From: Paraburkholderia sabiae
Lineage (GTDB): Bacteria > Pseudomonadota > Gammaproteobacteria > Burkholderiales > Burkholderiaceae
NCBI RefSeq assembly: GCF_030412785.1
Contig: NZ_CP125298.1
Span: forward strand, 1-64,000
Direction of reading: 5' to 3'
DNA: 64,000 nt
Notes under the pieces: model-generated
What the model was told of the DNA's origin: nothing
The model's database searches: none
The model's input: only the letters and a program-made list of their open reading frames with translations
Program-made: the position numbers and the translations under genes
Shown here: positions 1-8,836 of the stretch, piece after piece
Position numbering within the stretch: the stretch's first letter is position 1
Layout of the letters: each line of letters begins with the position of its first letter

Positions 1-608
1 GCGAAGGCCGGGACTCGAGAGCCCGCCCACGTGAAGCACGTTTTCGTCAAGGCGGCTGCACGCGTGAATAACCGCGCCGGGAACAGCCACCAGCGGACCC
101 GCAGACGCGAACGCCAGATGCCTGCCTTTCGCGATGCGCGTCGCGCTCAGGCGTTTCTCTCACGGTTCGGCCCGGCAGCACTTTGCTTTGCCCAGACATC
201 GAATGAAAGCGGCAAGTCATCGTGCCGCACTCTAGGAACGCTTCGCCACATGGTACGGTTGGACCGGAACTGCCTCAATCGTTATGGCTATGCAATAAGG
301 ATAGCTACCATTGCTGGTGCGCCTACAGTCTACGTTGGTCAACTTGACAAAGCCGTATAAACAGAGGCGACCTCATTCGAGTCTGGAAGACAGCGCGCCG
401 GATGAGGCATACTTCGCGACGCTGCCTGCGATTACATGGGCAGCATGATTGCCCCGGTGGTTCCACTTTAAAATCCCGGGATCCTGTCCGAACAAGCCGT
501 ACGACCTCTTGAAGCCGACGCGGCTTTTGTTTTCGAAGGGCATCCCGCGCGGTGATGAGGTGTATCTCAACGGTCTGCAAAGCGTACGAATGTCACCCGG
601 AGTGTTAA
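1..608. other. No supported gene; upstream region of the HrpB-like regulator
   Basis: Short open frames occur on both strands but none has a convincing start, ribosome site or recognisable domain. The stretch probably holds the promoter of the regulator that begins at 609. I looked for a hrp-type TTCG-N16-TTCG box and did not find a match. Confidence 0.4.
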
Positions 609-2078
609 ATGTTCCTCACATTGTATTTTCCTCTGATAGGATCGCTATCGTTGCAGAGTCTTCCCGAGAGTTTCCTTACTGCCATGAGCGAGGGAAATCT
701 GCGGCACGCAGCGGCTCAAATTGGTCGCTCGGCGAGCATCCGCCGCACGCCGCAACTGCTGCGGATGCATGCCGACATGCAGTTGATGCTTGGCATTTGC
801 GATGAGCCAGAAGACCAGTATCGCGCCGTCGAGAAGGCGATGTGCGCGCCGCGCCGAGTGATTAATGCCGCGTCGTGCCGCAACGCCGGATGGCAAGCGG
901 TATTCCGTTATCGGCTGGCGACCGCGTTGTCGTGCTTCGCTCGGGCTATAGAGGAGGCCGAAAACGACCCCAATCTGAACGTCGAACTGCGGTTGGCTAT
1001 TGCGGGCATCCTGCACCTCCTCGGTTACCCGAACAATTGCGCACGTGAGCTGGCCGAACTTGAAGCTGCAACTACGGAACTACCATCGAGCCTGTGGCGG
1101 CAGATTCTCGCCACGTTGCACTTCGACGTCGCCGTGCAACGCGAACTGCGTGGTTCGCCGCTCCTGGACAATCACGCGTACTGGCAATCTGGATTGGATG
1201 ACATGACGCCGCGCAGCATCGGAGTCAAGGCTGACGTGCGCTCCCTTCGTGACGAAACGGATATGCGCGAATGCAAGGTGCTTGATGTCCGTACGCCGCT
1301 GCTGCGTCAACGTATCGATTATCTGCGCAGTTTGCGGACGCTTGCAAAGGGCGCGCGAGTTGAATTAGACGGTATCGAGACGCACCTCAACTGGGCCCGG
1401 CACCAAGGCCTCGTCGACTATCTGAGCACGACGCGGGTAGAAGCGGCACTGGCCTCGCTGGCAGCCGACGCGCCTGAACTCGCGGAAAGAGTACTTGAAC
1501 CGCTCCGTAGAATTAACTACGCGGGTTCAACGGGACATCGTCAGCTTGAATATCTGTATTCGCTCGCTCGGACGCAGCAGGCACTCGGACGCCACCGCGA
1601 GGCCGTGGATTTGCTCGGACGCTACGCGCTGACTGCGGCGAAATGTCTCCGCGACGACTCGCAGATACACGTCTCGTATCGTGCTATCGCCAGCAGTCGT
1701 GACCGATATCTGGACGACGTCGCTGTGCGTTTGCCGGCACGCTATCGCCGCGCATATCGCTATATGCAGCAAAACATCAACCGATCCCACCTCTCGGTGC
1801 GCGAACTCGCCGCCGAGATTGGGGTAACGGAACGCGCATTGCAACTGGCATTCAAGAAATCGCTTGGCCTCTCGCCGAAGCAGCTAATCAGACGTTTGCG
1901 AATGGAAGGTGTCCGTGAAGACTTGCGGAACGACTCGATCGGTGGTCGTCGTGAAATCCTCTCTACGGCAAATAAGTGGGGGGTGCGAACTTACACGGCG
2001 CTCGTTCGCAGCTATCACAAGCAGTTTGACGAATCCCCTTCGGACGCCTTGAGCCGGAGGCGCACACCGAACACCTAA
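609..2078 (+). CDS. HrpB-like AraC-family transcriptional activator with TPR-like N-terminus
   Basis: 489 residues, the size expected for the HrpB branch of AraC activators, which switch on hrp/type III secretion genes in Ralstonia and Burkholderia. Residues about 385-480 form the paired helix-turn-helix DNA-binding domain (LSVRELAAEIGVTERALQLAF, then LGLSPKQLIRRLRME and a second helix pair ending SYHKQFDESPSDAL). The first 350 residues are alpha-helical and repeat-like (for example RMHADMQLMLGICDEPEDQY), as in TPR-type HrpB proteins rather than sugar-binding AraC proteins. The ATG is preceded by GGAG with about 6 bases of spacing. No type III structural gene lies in the window, so its targets must be elsewhere. 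A TPR-AraC regulator of something other than hrp genes remains possible. Confidence 0.8.
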   Translation: MFLTLYFPLIGSLSLQSLPESFLTAMSEGNLRHAAAQIGRSASIRRTPQLLRMHADMQLMLGICDEPEDQYRAVEKAMCAPRRVINAASCRNAGWQAVFRYRLATALSCFARAIEEAENDPNLNVELRLAIAGILHLLGYPNNCARELAELEAATTELPSSLWRQILATLHFDVAVQRELRGSPLLDNHAYWQSGLDDMTPRSIGVKADVRSLRDETDMRECKVLDVRTPLLRQRIDYLRSLRTLAKGARVELDGIETHLNWARHQGLVDYLSTTRVEAALASLAADAPELAERVLEPLRRINYAGSTGHRQLEYLYSLARTQQALGRHREAVDLLGRYALTAAKCLRDDSQIHVSYRAIASSRDRYLDDVAVRLPARYRRAYRYMQQNINRSHLSVRELAAEIGVTERALQLAFKKSLGLSPKQLIRRLRMEGVREDLRNDSIGGRREILSTANKWGVRTYTALVRSYHKQFDESPSDALSRRRTPNT

Positions 2079-2121
2079 AAGCTCTTCCCGGTCCAACCTG
2101 TAAGCCATCGTACAATTCGTT

Positions 2122-2146
2122 GTTTGCGCCCCTCGATGGCGCAAAC
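2122..2146 (+). terminator. Hairpin downstream of the HrpB-like gene
   Basis: GTTTGCGCC and GGCGCAAAC form a perfect 9-bp stem around a 7-base loop, 43 bases after the stop codon. No T-run follows, so an intrinsic terminator is only likely. The hairpin abuts the left end of an IS6 remnant. Confidence 0.4.
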
Positions 2147-2785
2147 GGCTCTGGTTCAAATAGCGGGGGGCGAATCGGTTAAGGTGTCGGGCTGAACGAG
2201 TTGAGAACCGACGATGAGCAAGCTGAAGAGCTTGGACGAACTGTTTGCAGGCCGTCACTTTGACCGCGATGTGATCATTCTGTGTGTTCGCTGGTACCTG
2301 CGCTACAAGCTTAGCTTGCGCGATCTGGTCGAAATGATGGCGGAACGGGGTCTCCGTTGGCCCACACGACGATCCTGCGCTGGGTGCGGCGCTTTTCGCC
2401 GGAGTTCGTCAAACGGTGGAATCGCGTCGGCAGGCCCACCGGCCAGTCCTAGCGTGTTGACGAGACTTGTCTCAAGCTGCGTGGCAAGTGGGTCTATCTT
2501 TATCGGGCGGTGGATCCCGGGGGGCAGACGGTGGACGTCACGCTCCGTGCAAAGCGCGACGTGGAGGCGGCAAAAGCCTTTTTCAGGAAGGCAATCAGAC
2601 ATCAGGGCCAGCCACCGAAGAGCATCACGCTTGACGGCCATGCGGTCGCACCGCGCCGTGCGCGAGATGAAGGTCGATGGCTTGCTGGCTGAGGACACGA
2701 AGATCCGATCCTCGAAATATCTCAATAATCTGGTAGAGCAGGACCACCGCAACATCAAGTCCCGGACGAAAGTGATGCTTGGCTG
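2147..2785 (+). pseudogene. Decayed IS6-family transposase remnant
   Basis: Translation from 2214 starts like an IS6/IS26-type transposase (FAGRHFDRDVIILCVRWYL, then LSLRDLVEMMAERGL). It then loses frame at about 2355 and continues in other frames with [14 protein letters not shown] near 2560 and SSKYLNNLVEQDHRNIKSR near 2715. These correspond in order to the N-terminus, the DDE-core linker and the VEQDHR segment of the family. The last family segment is missing. There are at least two frameshifts, so it is not functional. The element's left tip may be the GGCTCTGGTTCAAA sequence at 2147. Confidence 0.75.
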
Positions 2786-3976
2786 CTGCGTTAATCTGAC
2801 AGAGCCGTTCATTCGCCTCCGCAATGATCGTTTCGCTATTGCTTTGGACGACTCTTGCAGCAATGGGGCACCATGTTCTTCGGTAATCCAGTTATCACCG
2901 GCGCTGCATTCTAGTAGTCGTTGTGGGCGCCCGCCATAAAGGCAGAACGGATTTGATCCGAAGACCTTAAACCGTAAGCGCGAACTAAGAGCCGCTAACA
3001 CAAGTCATCAAGTGCGACGCGTGTCGCCGTCCGCTGGACGTAAATCGGCAATGTAGTGGATGGCAAGCTCTTCTCTGCCTTGTGACATTCAAGAACCTGA
3101 ATATGGGAATTTGAAGCCGTGACCTGCTGTACGACCAGCAGTTGCCTACCCGGACGCGCGCGATCGGTAACGGTCGGGTGCGCAGCTCCGGGGACAACGT
3201 ACCCTCCGTTAAGGCGGGGTTCACCCGGGCAACCGGGAAGGAATCGACACTGCCAGCCGCCGTGCGGTGTGGGGGCCAGGCAAGCTCCGCGTGCACAACG
3301 TACGTGAGCTGCTGTGCTGACAGAATCTTCGTTATTGTGAAAGAGCCCAAGCTGCTGTTGGCTCTGACCAAAAGGTATATGGCTGGTTGCGCCTTTTTGA
3401 TGTGGGCGCACGTCGTCAAAACGCCATCGGGGAAGAGGCAGGCGCTAAACAGAGAGGCCCAGAAGTGCTCGGGACGGTGGAGATGGGAACGCGGGAACGC
3501 CGATTTCCGGCCATCGTTTCGCGTCAAGGAAACGGCGGCGGGTAAACCGCGAGGAATACTGTTGGGAAAGCGGGAGTGAGAACGCGCAAGAAGCGAAGGG
3601 TTGCCTGTAACGGGCAATATTGGGGTTCAAGATTGGCCTCGACTTGAAAGGGTGCTGAGGTGCGTGTGGTGCGGCTGTCGTGAGTCCGCATCTGGGGTTC
3701 ACCGAAGGGAAGCTTGTGAGAGGCCGGTCGGTCTACGGCGTGCTGGAGCGGCGCGAGCTGGAAAGTTGAATGGGGTGCCGGAATGTGGCGCCGCGTGAGG
3801 ATCGTTTGGCGGTTGCGAATAGTTTGTGAGAAGGCAGGAAATACGTGGCGCGCTGCGCGCAATACGAGAAAACCAAATGTCGCATTTGACAAAAGCTTTT
3901 TTGACGCCGCAGGACGCGCACATTGACTATTCCATGCACCGTGTTGACCGCAGCACCGGCACAGGAGATCGGGCCG
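2786..3976. other. No recognisable gene; degraded sequence
   Basis: Open frames on both strands (such as minus 2985-3617 and plus 3142-3579) overlap one another and show no family motif, ribosome site or consistent codon pattern. This looks like decayed insertion-element or phage sequence between the IS6 remnant and the phage-like cassette. Confidence 0.4.
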
Positions 3977-4396
3977 ATGTCGGATTTTTGGAACGACGGC
4001 GTGAAGTTGATCGCGACTGCCCTCGGTGGGATCGGCACGTTTTGGGTCGGTGGCCGAATGTGGCGGCAGATCGACCGGCGTCGCCAAGCGGAAAGCGAAG
4101 GAGGCGCGGAGATCGTCAAGGCCGACGCGGCCGGCCAGGTCGAAGCGATCGCCTGCTTCGAGCGTCTGGCGACGCTGGCAGAGGAGAGGGCTGGGCGGGC
4201 TGAGACGCGCGAGCTTCTGGCTGTGAAGCGCGCCGATCGCGCCGAAGAGCTTATGCGCGCCGCCGAGCGCTCCGCTGAGGAGGCGGAATTGCGAGCGCGC
4301 AGCGCCGAGGCGGAGGTCGAAGATTTGAAGCGCCCTATCACCCGACTGGACGTGGTGATCGGCGATCGGGGAGCGACTGATGAGGCAAATTTGTGA
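3977..4396 (+). CDS. Small membrane-anchored coiled-coil protein, phage-like
   Basis: The start chosen is the ATG at 3977 (MSDFWNDGVKLIATALGG), which has AGGAG upstream; the longer frame from 3923 lacks a site. About 139 residues. Residues 8-25 form one hydrophobic segment (VKLIATALGGIGTFWVGG), followed by a basic stop-transfer stretch and then a long charged helix rich in Ala, Glu and Arg that should form a coiled coil. This layout (one N-terminal membrane anchor plus a cytoplasmic or periplasmic helix) is common in small phage lysis or tail-accessory proteins. No family is recognised. It is the first gene of a tightly packed set running to the patatin gene. Confidence 0.55.
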   Translation: MSDFWNDGVKLIATALGGIGTFWVGGRMWRQIDRRRQAESEGGAEIVKADAAGQVEAIACFERLATLAEERAGRAETRELLAVKRADRAEELMRAAERSAEEAELRARSAEAEVEDLKRPITRLDVVIGDRGATDEANL

Positions 4397-4544
4397 CTGG
4401 ACTTGGCGGATCTTCATTGCCCGCTTGCTCCGCGGCTCCAGTCGCGTGCGGGCCATCGGCTATCCGATTGCATCGCGCAGCCGGACATGGCAGCGTTCGC
4501 GGCCGCGCAATTCTGGGGCTGAACGCACTTTCGCTTCGCCGTGA
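4380..4544 (+). CDS. Possible 54-residue overlapping small protein
   Basis: An ATG at 4380 overlaps the end of the preceding gene in another frame and has GGAG about 8 bases upstream. The product begins MRQICDWTWRIFIARLL, a short amphipathic or hydrophobic start, and becomes Arg/Ser-rich. Overlapping tiny genes are frequent in phage lysis cassettes, but nothing else supports it; it may be chance. Confidence 0.25.
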   Translation: MRQICDWTWRIFIARLLRGSSRVRAIGYPIASRSRTWQRSRPRNSGAERTFASP

Positions 4545-4570
4545 TCGCGGCATCACCTTAGGAGAGCAAC

Positions 4571-4993
4571 TTGAACTCGACCCAGTTATTGAAATTCGTC
4601 GCCTGCGTGCTGGCATTCGGCGCGTGGGTGGCGCTGGTGATGATGGGCAAAGCCAACCCCGATCAGCTGGTTGCGGCGTTAGCGCTGACCATCACGGGCC
4701 TCGGTGTCCACGGGGCCAGTACGTCTACACCCGGCGCCGCAGCCACCGCGCCCCTGTCGGCCCTGGAACTGCCACCCGAGCCTCCGTCATATCCGGCGGC
4801 CTCCGCCGTCGCGCCCACGACGTCCGCGCCCGGCGCCGCAGCGACCACGTTGCTGTCGCCGGCAGACCTGCAATCCGAGCCGCGGATATATCCGGAGGTG
4901 TCCGCCGTCGCAGCGCCAACCGCGGCACAAGTTCCGCTGGTTGCACCAACGACCTTTCTAGCCGCTGCGGCTGCTCAGCCGACGTTCCAGTGA
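4571..4993 (+). CDS. Two-helix membrane protein with Pro/Ala-rich tail, holin-like
   Basis: The start is a TTG at 4571 with a strong AGGAGA 5 bases upstream. Two hydrophobic segments follow (residues 6-26 LLKFVACVLAFGAWVALVMMG and about 32-49 LVAALALTITGLGVHGA) separated by a short polar turn, the size and topology of a class II holin. The remaining 90 residues are low-complexity Ala/Pro/Thr with an imperfect repeat (TPGAAATAPLSALELPPEP; APGAAATTLLSPADLQSEP). Its stop overlaps a GTG that probably began the next gene. A holin role is inferred from topology and neighbours only. Confidence 0.55.
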   Translation: MNSTQLLKFVACVLAFGAWVALVMMGKANPDQLVAALALTITGLGVHGASTSTPGAAATAPLSALELPPEPPSYPAASAVAPTTSAPGAAATTLLSPADLQSEPRIYPEVSAVAAPTAAQVPLVAPTTFLAAAAAQPTFQ

Positions 4994-5302
4994 TCCTTCG
5001 CTCGCGCTGCTCGCGTCCAGTGCAATGTCCGGATGCGCGTCGCACCGGTATGCCGGGATGGCTTGCTATGAAATCGAACCGATCACCCAAAGCGGCGGCA
5101 TCGCGACCAGTCGCTGCATGTCAGGGTTGTGGAAAAGCAAAACCATGGTGACCGTTGACGCGAGCTTCGCGCGCGCTCGGCAAGCGGCGATTACAGCATC
5201 TCGCTCCGGGAGACCGACGTTCAGGTTTTTCAGGGGCAAGGGGCAGCCGCCAGCGCAGTCGTGACGGCAATGAAAAACCCTCAGGTAAAAAATCCCTCAT
5301 GA
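4990..5302 (+). pseudogene. Frameshifted small lipoprotein gene
   Basis: A GTG at 4990 overlaps the preceding stop (GTGA). The coding signal then moves to another frame that reads LALLASSAMSGCASHRYAG, a lipoprotein-type signal ending in Ser-Gly-Cys, and continues to about 5165. After a GC-dinucleotide run near 5170 the signal shifts again to GDYSISLRETDVQVFQGQG and ends at a stop that overlaps the next ATG (ATGA at 5299-5302). Intact 4-base overlaps at both ends argue that this was a real operon member that has taken two small indels. Sequencing error in the GCGCGCGC run is an alternative. Confidence 0.5.
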
Positions 5303-5595
5303 AACGCAATTCTATGCTGCTCGCGGCAGGGCTTCTTGCGGCTGTCGCTCTCGTCGGTTGCAAGTCGCTTCCGACGCAAACACCCGCGCAGATCGCGGCG
5401 AATGTCTGCCTAGGCGTCCAGCCCGAGATTAACGTGCTCACGAAGTCGGGCGTCTTTACTCACGGCACACAGGCCACGCTGACCAAGCAGGTGCAGCCGA
5501 CCGTGCCTGTAGTGGTGATTGTCACCGGCATTGATACCGTATTGTCATTGCAACCCGCGACGACGGCGCCGACGACGGCGAGCGCGGAATCATGA
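5299..5595 (+). CDS. Small secreted lipoprotein
   Basis: 98 residues starting at ATG 5299 (MKRNSMLLAAGLLAAVALVGC). There is a basic N-terminus, a hydrophobic core and a clear lipobox L-V-G-C with Cys21 as the predicted lipidated residue. The mature part is short and polar, with a hydrophobic stretch (PVVVIVTGIDTVLSL) and a Thr/Ala-rich end. The start overlaps the preceding stop and its own stop overlaps the patatin start (both ATGA), so translation is probably coupled. The function is unknown. Position between a holin-like gene and a phospholipase suggests an Rz1-like or immunity-type envelope protein, but no motif proves it. Confidence 0.65.
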   Translation: MKRNSMLLAAGLLAAVALVGCKSLPTQTPAQIAANVCLGVQPEINVLTKSGVFTHGTQATLTKQVQPTVPVVVIVTGIDTVLSLQPATTAPTTASAES

Positions 5596-6455
5596 CCAAA
5601 CGAATTCGCGTCGCATTGAGCGGATCCGGCTTTCGCCTAGGCGCGCATCTCGGCGCGCTGCAGGCGATCGTCGATGCCGGGTATGAAATCGTCGAGCTGG
5701 CGGGCACATCGGGAGGCTCGATAGTCGCGGCGATGTTCGCCGGAGGTATGAAGCTGACGGACATGCGTGAGCTCTGCATGAGACTCGACTGGTCGTCAAT
5801 AATGCGGTTCTCGCCGTGGGCCGTGTTGCGCCACCAGGCACTCTGCGGGGGGAAAGCGCTGGAGGCGTTCCTTGAGCGCGGAACGGGCGGCCGGACGTTC
5901 ATCAACTCACCGCTCGATCTGAAGATCATCGCGGCGGATCTGCTGACGGAGCGCGAGTTCCTGTTCAGCCGCGCGACGACGCCTACGGTCCCGATCGCCG
6001 TCGCAGCGCGCGCGAGCGCGTCGATTCCTGTGGTCTTTCCGCCAGTTGCGTGCTCCGGCGCGTTGCTTGTTGACGGCGGCACCTGCGACAACGTGCCAGC
6101 CAGCGACCTGACGGTCGACGACGTGCCGCGCGTGGGCATTTACCTGGTGTCCGACGACACTGCACTGCGCCCGGGCAATCACGGCCTGTGCACCCTTGCC
6201 CCGCGGATCATCGACCTGATGCTTGCGGCAAACGAGGCGGCGCACGTCGAGCTGGACGTGAAGAACGGAGTGACCATCGTGCGAGTGCAAACGGGCTATG
6301 CAAGTTCGTTCGACAGAAACATGGCGCCAGCGGTGCGCAGGCGGCTATACAACGACGGCTATGCCGCAACGAAGGCTGCAATCGGCGCGATGCCCGTCGC
6401 TCAAACGACTCCCTCAGGTACTATCTTTTCAACCAGCCGGCCGATGTCGCCCTAG
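5592..6455 (+). CDS. Patatin-like phospholipase
   Basis: 287 residues. The patatin Ser-Asp dyad is visible: nucleophile motif G-T-S-G-G (AGTSGGSIVAAMF, residues about 38-50) and the D-G-G motif (LLVDGGTCDNVPAS, about 158-171). The oxyanion region lies at the N-terminus (VALSGSGFRLGAHLGAL). The family hydrolyses acyl esters of phospholipids. There is no signal peptide, so it acts inside the cell or is exported by a dedicated route. Its start overlaps the lipoprotein stop. The last about 15 residues (SGTIFSTSRPMSP) are probably not native, because the left end of an insertion element (CAGGCTGTTGAAA) starts at the stop codon. It could be a phage lysis or superinfection enzyme, or an effector; the context does not decide. 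Confidence 0.8.
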   Translation: MTKRIRVALSGSGFRLGAHLGALQAIVDAGYEIVELAGTSGGSIVAAMFAGGMKLTDMRELCMRLDWSSIMRFSPWAVLRHQALCGGKALEAFLERGTGGRTFINSPLDLKIIAADLLTEREFLFSRATTPTVPIAVAARASASIPVVFPPVACSGALLVDGGTCDNVPASDLTVDDVPRVGIYLVSDDTALRPGNHGLCTLAPRIIDLMLAANEAAHVELDVKNGVTIVRVQTGYASSFDRNMAPAVRRRLYNDGYAATKAAIGAMPVAQTTPSGTIFSTSRPMSP

Positions 6456-6470
6456 CAGGCTGTTGAAATA

Positions 6471-6499
6471 CCTCCCGCGCACGTCATCCGCGCGGGAGG
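6471..6499. repeat. Perfect 10-bp inverted repeat near the IS5/IS1182-type left end
   Basis: CCTCCCGCGC and GCGCGGGAGG flank a 9-base loop. It lies between the element tip (from about 6456) and the transposase start, where it may block read-through into the transposase. No T-run follows. Confidence 0.5.
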
Positions 6500-6544
6500 G
6501 GTAAACGTTGAAATGAAGAATCGAACAACACTGAGACTGAAGCG

Positions 6545-6846
6545 ATGCGCGGAGCGGACGGCTATACAGAATCGATGTTCACGATGTCCAGGCTCGACGA
6601 CTTCGTTCCGGCCAATCACCCGTTGCGACCGATTCGGCTGTGGTTGAACGAAGCGCTCACTCGCATGGATTCGGTCTTTTCACGCATGTACGAGAGCGAC
6701 GCGAAGGGCGGACGCCCAAGTATCGCGCCGGAGAAGCTGATTCGCGCACTGCTGTTGCAAGTGCTGTATTCGATTCGCAGCGAACGCATGCTGATGGAGA
6801 AAATCTCCTACACCATGCTGTTCCGCTGGTTCGTCGGTCTGGCGAT
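6545..6846 (+). pseudogene. N-terminal fragment of an IS5/IS1182-type DDE transposase
   Basis: About 100 residues beginning MRGADGYTESMFTMSRLDDF and including PANHPLRPIRLWLNEAL and RSERMLMEKISYTMLFRWFVGLAI. These match the conserved N-terminal DNA-binding part of IS5/IS1182-type transposases. The frame is cut at 6847 by the inverted repeat of an IS3 element, and the rest of the gene is not found on the other side. The catalytic core is therefore absent. Confidence 0.75.
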
Positions 6847-6880
6847 TGAACCGCCCCGGGAATCGTGGAGGCTGGTTGGT

Positions 6881-7831
6881 TTAAGTTGATGCGGGTTCAA
6901 CGGCAGCTGTTTCAAGTTGCCGATAGTAGTTTGCCTCAGCTTCAGCGGGCGGGATATAGCCGAGGAGTTCCATCAGTCGATGATGATTGAACCAGGCCAC
7001 CCATTCCAGCGTTGCCAGTTCAACGGATTCTCGCGTTTTCCAGGTGCGGCGATGAATCAGTTCAGCCTTATACAAGCCGTTGATCGTTTCGGCCAAGGCG
7101 TTGTCATAGCTGTCGCCCCGGCTGCCGACCGACGGTTCGATGCCCGCTTCGGCCAGCCGTTCGCTATAACGAATGCTGACGTATTGGGACCCTCTGTCCG
7201 AATGGTGTATCAAGGTCCCGTCGTCGCCCGGGCGTCGCGCGTAAAGCGCCTGTTCAAGTGCATCCAGAACGAAGTCCGTGGTCATCGAGGTACTGACGCG
7301 CCAGCCGACAATACGGCGAGCGAACACGTCGATCCCGAAGGCCACGTACAGCCAGCCCTGCCACGTCGAAACGTAGGTGAAATCCGAAACCCAGAGCTGG
7401 TTCGGCCGTGCCGCCTTGAACTGGCGATTGACCCGATCCAGTGGACGCGGGGCTATGGCATCAGGAACAGTCGTGCGAACACGCTTACCTCGCATCACGC
7501 CGCGCAAACCCAGTTGCTTCATCAACCGTTCGACCGTGCAGCGCGCCACCGCGATACGCTCCCGGTTCATCTGCTTCCAGACTTTATCGGCGCCGTAGAC
7601 CTGCATGTTGGCCCGCCACACGCGCTCGATCTCCGGCCGCAGACGTTCGTCTCGGATTGCGCGAACAGAGCGCCGCGACGGATCCCGAAGCTGTGCGGCA
7701 TGGCGTCGGTAGCCCGACGGGGCAATCCGCAAGACCTTGCAGATCGGCTCGACCCCGAAGGTGTCGCGATGCTGATCGATAAAGGCCTTCAGGACTTGAA
7801 ACGGCGGTCGAGCTCCGCCTGGGCGAAAAAT
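6881..7831 (-). CDS. IS3-family transposase OrfB (DDE integrase)
   Basis: The frame contains the rve integrase core: [32 protein letters not shown] and [20 protein letters not shown], giving the DD(35)E triad. The independent ATG lies at 7732, but the open frame and family similarity begin further upstream ([20 protein letters not shown]). This indicates that the active product is an OrfAB fusion made by -1 frameshifting. The A-run at 7826-7830 (GCA TTT TTC on the coding strand) is the likely slip site. It appears intact. Confidence 0.88.
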   Translation of the reverse strand: MFRPGGARPPFQVLKAFIDQHRDTFGVEPICKVLRIAPSGYRRHAAQLRDPSRRSVRAIRDERLRPEIERVWRANMQVYGADKVWKQMNRERIAVARCTVERLMKQLGLRGVMRGKRVRTTVPDAIAPRPLDRVNRQFKAARPNQLWVSDFTYVSTWQGWLYVAFGIDVFARRIVGWRVSTSMTTDFVLDALEQALYARRPGDDGTLIHHSDRGSQYVSIRYSERLAEAGIEPSVGSRGDSYDNALAETINGLYKAELIHRRTWKTRESVELATLEWVAWFNHHRLMELLGYIPPAEAEANYYRQLETAAVEPAST

Positions 7832-8115
7832 GCGCTCGCGACCTTGAGAATCTCGTTGGCACGACGCAACTCCTTGACTTCGCGCTCCAGGGCCTTGAGG
7901 CGCTCGCGCTCGTCTGAGGTCACGCCATCGCGCTCACCGTGGTCGACCTGGTCGCGCTTGACCCACTCGTGCAGTGTCTGCCGTGTGCAGCCGATCATCG
8001 GAGCAATCGATTCGACCGCCGCCCACATCGACGGATGTTCGCTACGCTGCTCGCGCACCAGGCGCACTGCGCGCTCTCGGACTTCCGGGGAAAACTTCGT
8101 TACCTTCTTGTTCAT
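7789..8115 (-). CDS. IS3-family OrfA (helix-turn-helix, leucine-zipper)
   Basis: 108 residues. The N-terminal helix-turn-helix ([31 protein letters not shown]) binds the element ends. The C-terminal heptad region ([20 protein letters not shown]) is the OrfA leucine zipper used for multimerisation. It ends [13 protein letters not shown], overlapping orfB in the -1 frame. Confidence 0.9.
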   Translation of the reverse strand: MNKKVTKFSPEVRERAVRLVREQRSEHPSMWAAVESIAPMIGCTRQTLHEWVKRDQVDHGERDGVTSDERERLKALEREVKELRRANEILKVASAFFAQAELDRRFKS

Positions 8116-8165
8116 GGCTCCATTCTCTCAAGAGTTGGAGCCTCCACAAAATCCGGGGCGGTTCA

Positions 8166-8836
8166 CCTTGTGGGTAGTGCTGTACCGCTTTCCAACGGCC
8201 GTTCAATGGGTGGCAATGCCCTGTTATGCGCCTCTCAAAAGAATCTATTATGGTCAAAATGACGAAGAACCAGCTAATTGACGCGATTGCTGAAGGAACG
8301 CAGATTCGTCGCCTTGTCCGGGGTGTTATTGTTTGAGCTGCGTCTGGTTCAGGACATCGATGTCTCAAGTCGAACAGTAAAACTCATCTATGGCGGCTAT
8401 AGGCGCGTTGTTCTTTGAGGAACTCTCGCGCAATATCGTTGGCACGTCGGTTGCTTAAGATGCGTAGAACTCTGTGACGAGCATCTCGCTTCGCGAGGCG
8501 CTGCCAAAAAGTTCGGATTAGACGTTCTCCACCAGTCCAAATAGCATCGGATGCGGAGCGAACGCCATCAGAACTTGAGGGGCCTATGTTTGCATCGCGA
8601 TGGGAAAATAGCCGATCCACCACCGTTGGCGATTCCAGAAAAAATGCGAAATGCGAAGAGCGCAAAACAGAGCTCGTCCGTGCTTAAGCGGATGTGGCCC
8701 AGGAATAACGCTGACTTGTTGGAGTAGATGATTCCGAAGAACCTGGTCGCTGCTACGGACTAAACTGCTGAAGGTGTATCTGCCGCTCGCGGGGCGACGT
8801 TGATTTGATCTGGTTATCCATTGTGAAGAGGGTGCT
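8166..8836. other. No complete gene; possible short HU-like remnant
   Basis: At 8250-8336 a short frame reads MTKNQLIDAIAEGTQ, resembling the first helix of HU/IHF-type DNA-binding proteins, but it stops after about 28 codons; this is a weak call. The rest shows no supported gene and presumably includes the promoter of the VOC/NRPS operon. Confidence 0.35.

Larger units (their letters stand above)
6847..8165 (-). mobile_element. Complete IS3-family element (1,319 bp)
   Basis: Terminal inverted repeats TGAACCGCCCCGG (6847-6859) and CCGGGGCGGTTCA (8153-8165) enclose orfA and orfB on the minus strand. The three bases flanking each side (GAT and CCT) are not duplicated, and the interrupted IS5/IS1182-type gene does not resume at 8166, so one side has been rearranged after insertion. 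Confidence 0.9.

Noticed and set aside
31..360. 109-codon plus-strand frame at the window start
   Set aside because: No recognisable domain or ribosome site, and composition is typical of non-coding high-GC DNA.
2985..3617. Overlapping frames on both strands that could suggest a gene
   Set aside because: No ribosome site, family motif or consistent coding pattern; probably degraded DNA.
6917..8281. 454-codon plus-strand frame across the IS3 element
   Set aside because: Antisense to orfA and orfB, which have complete family motifs.
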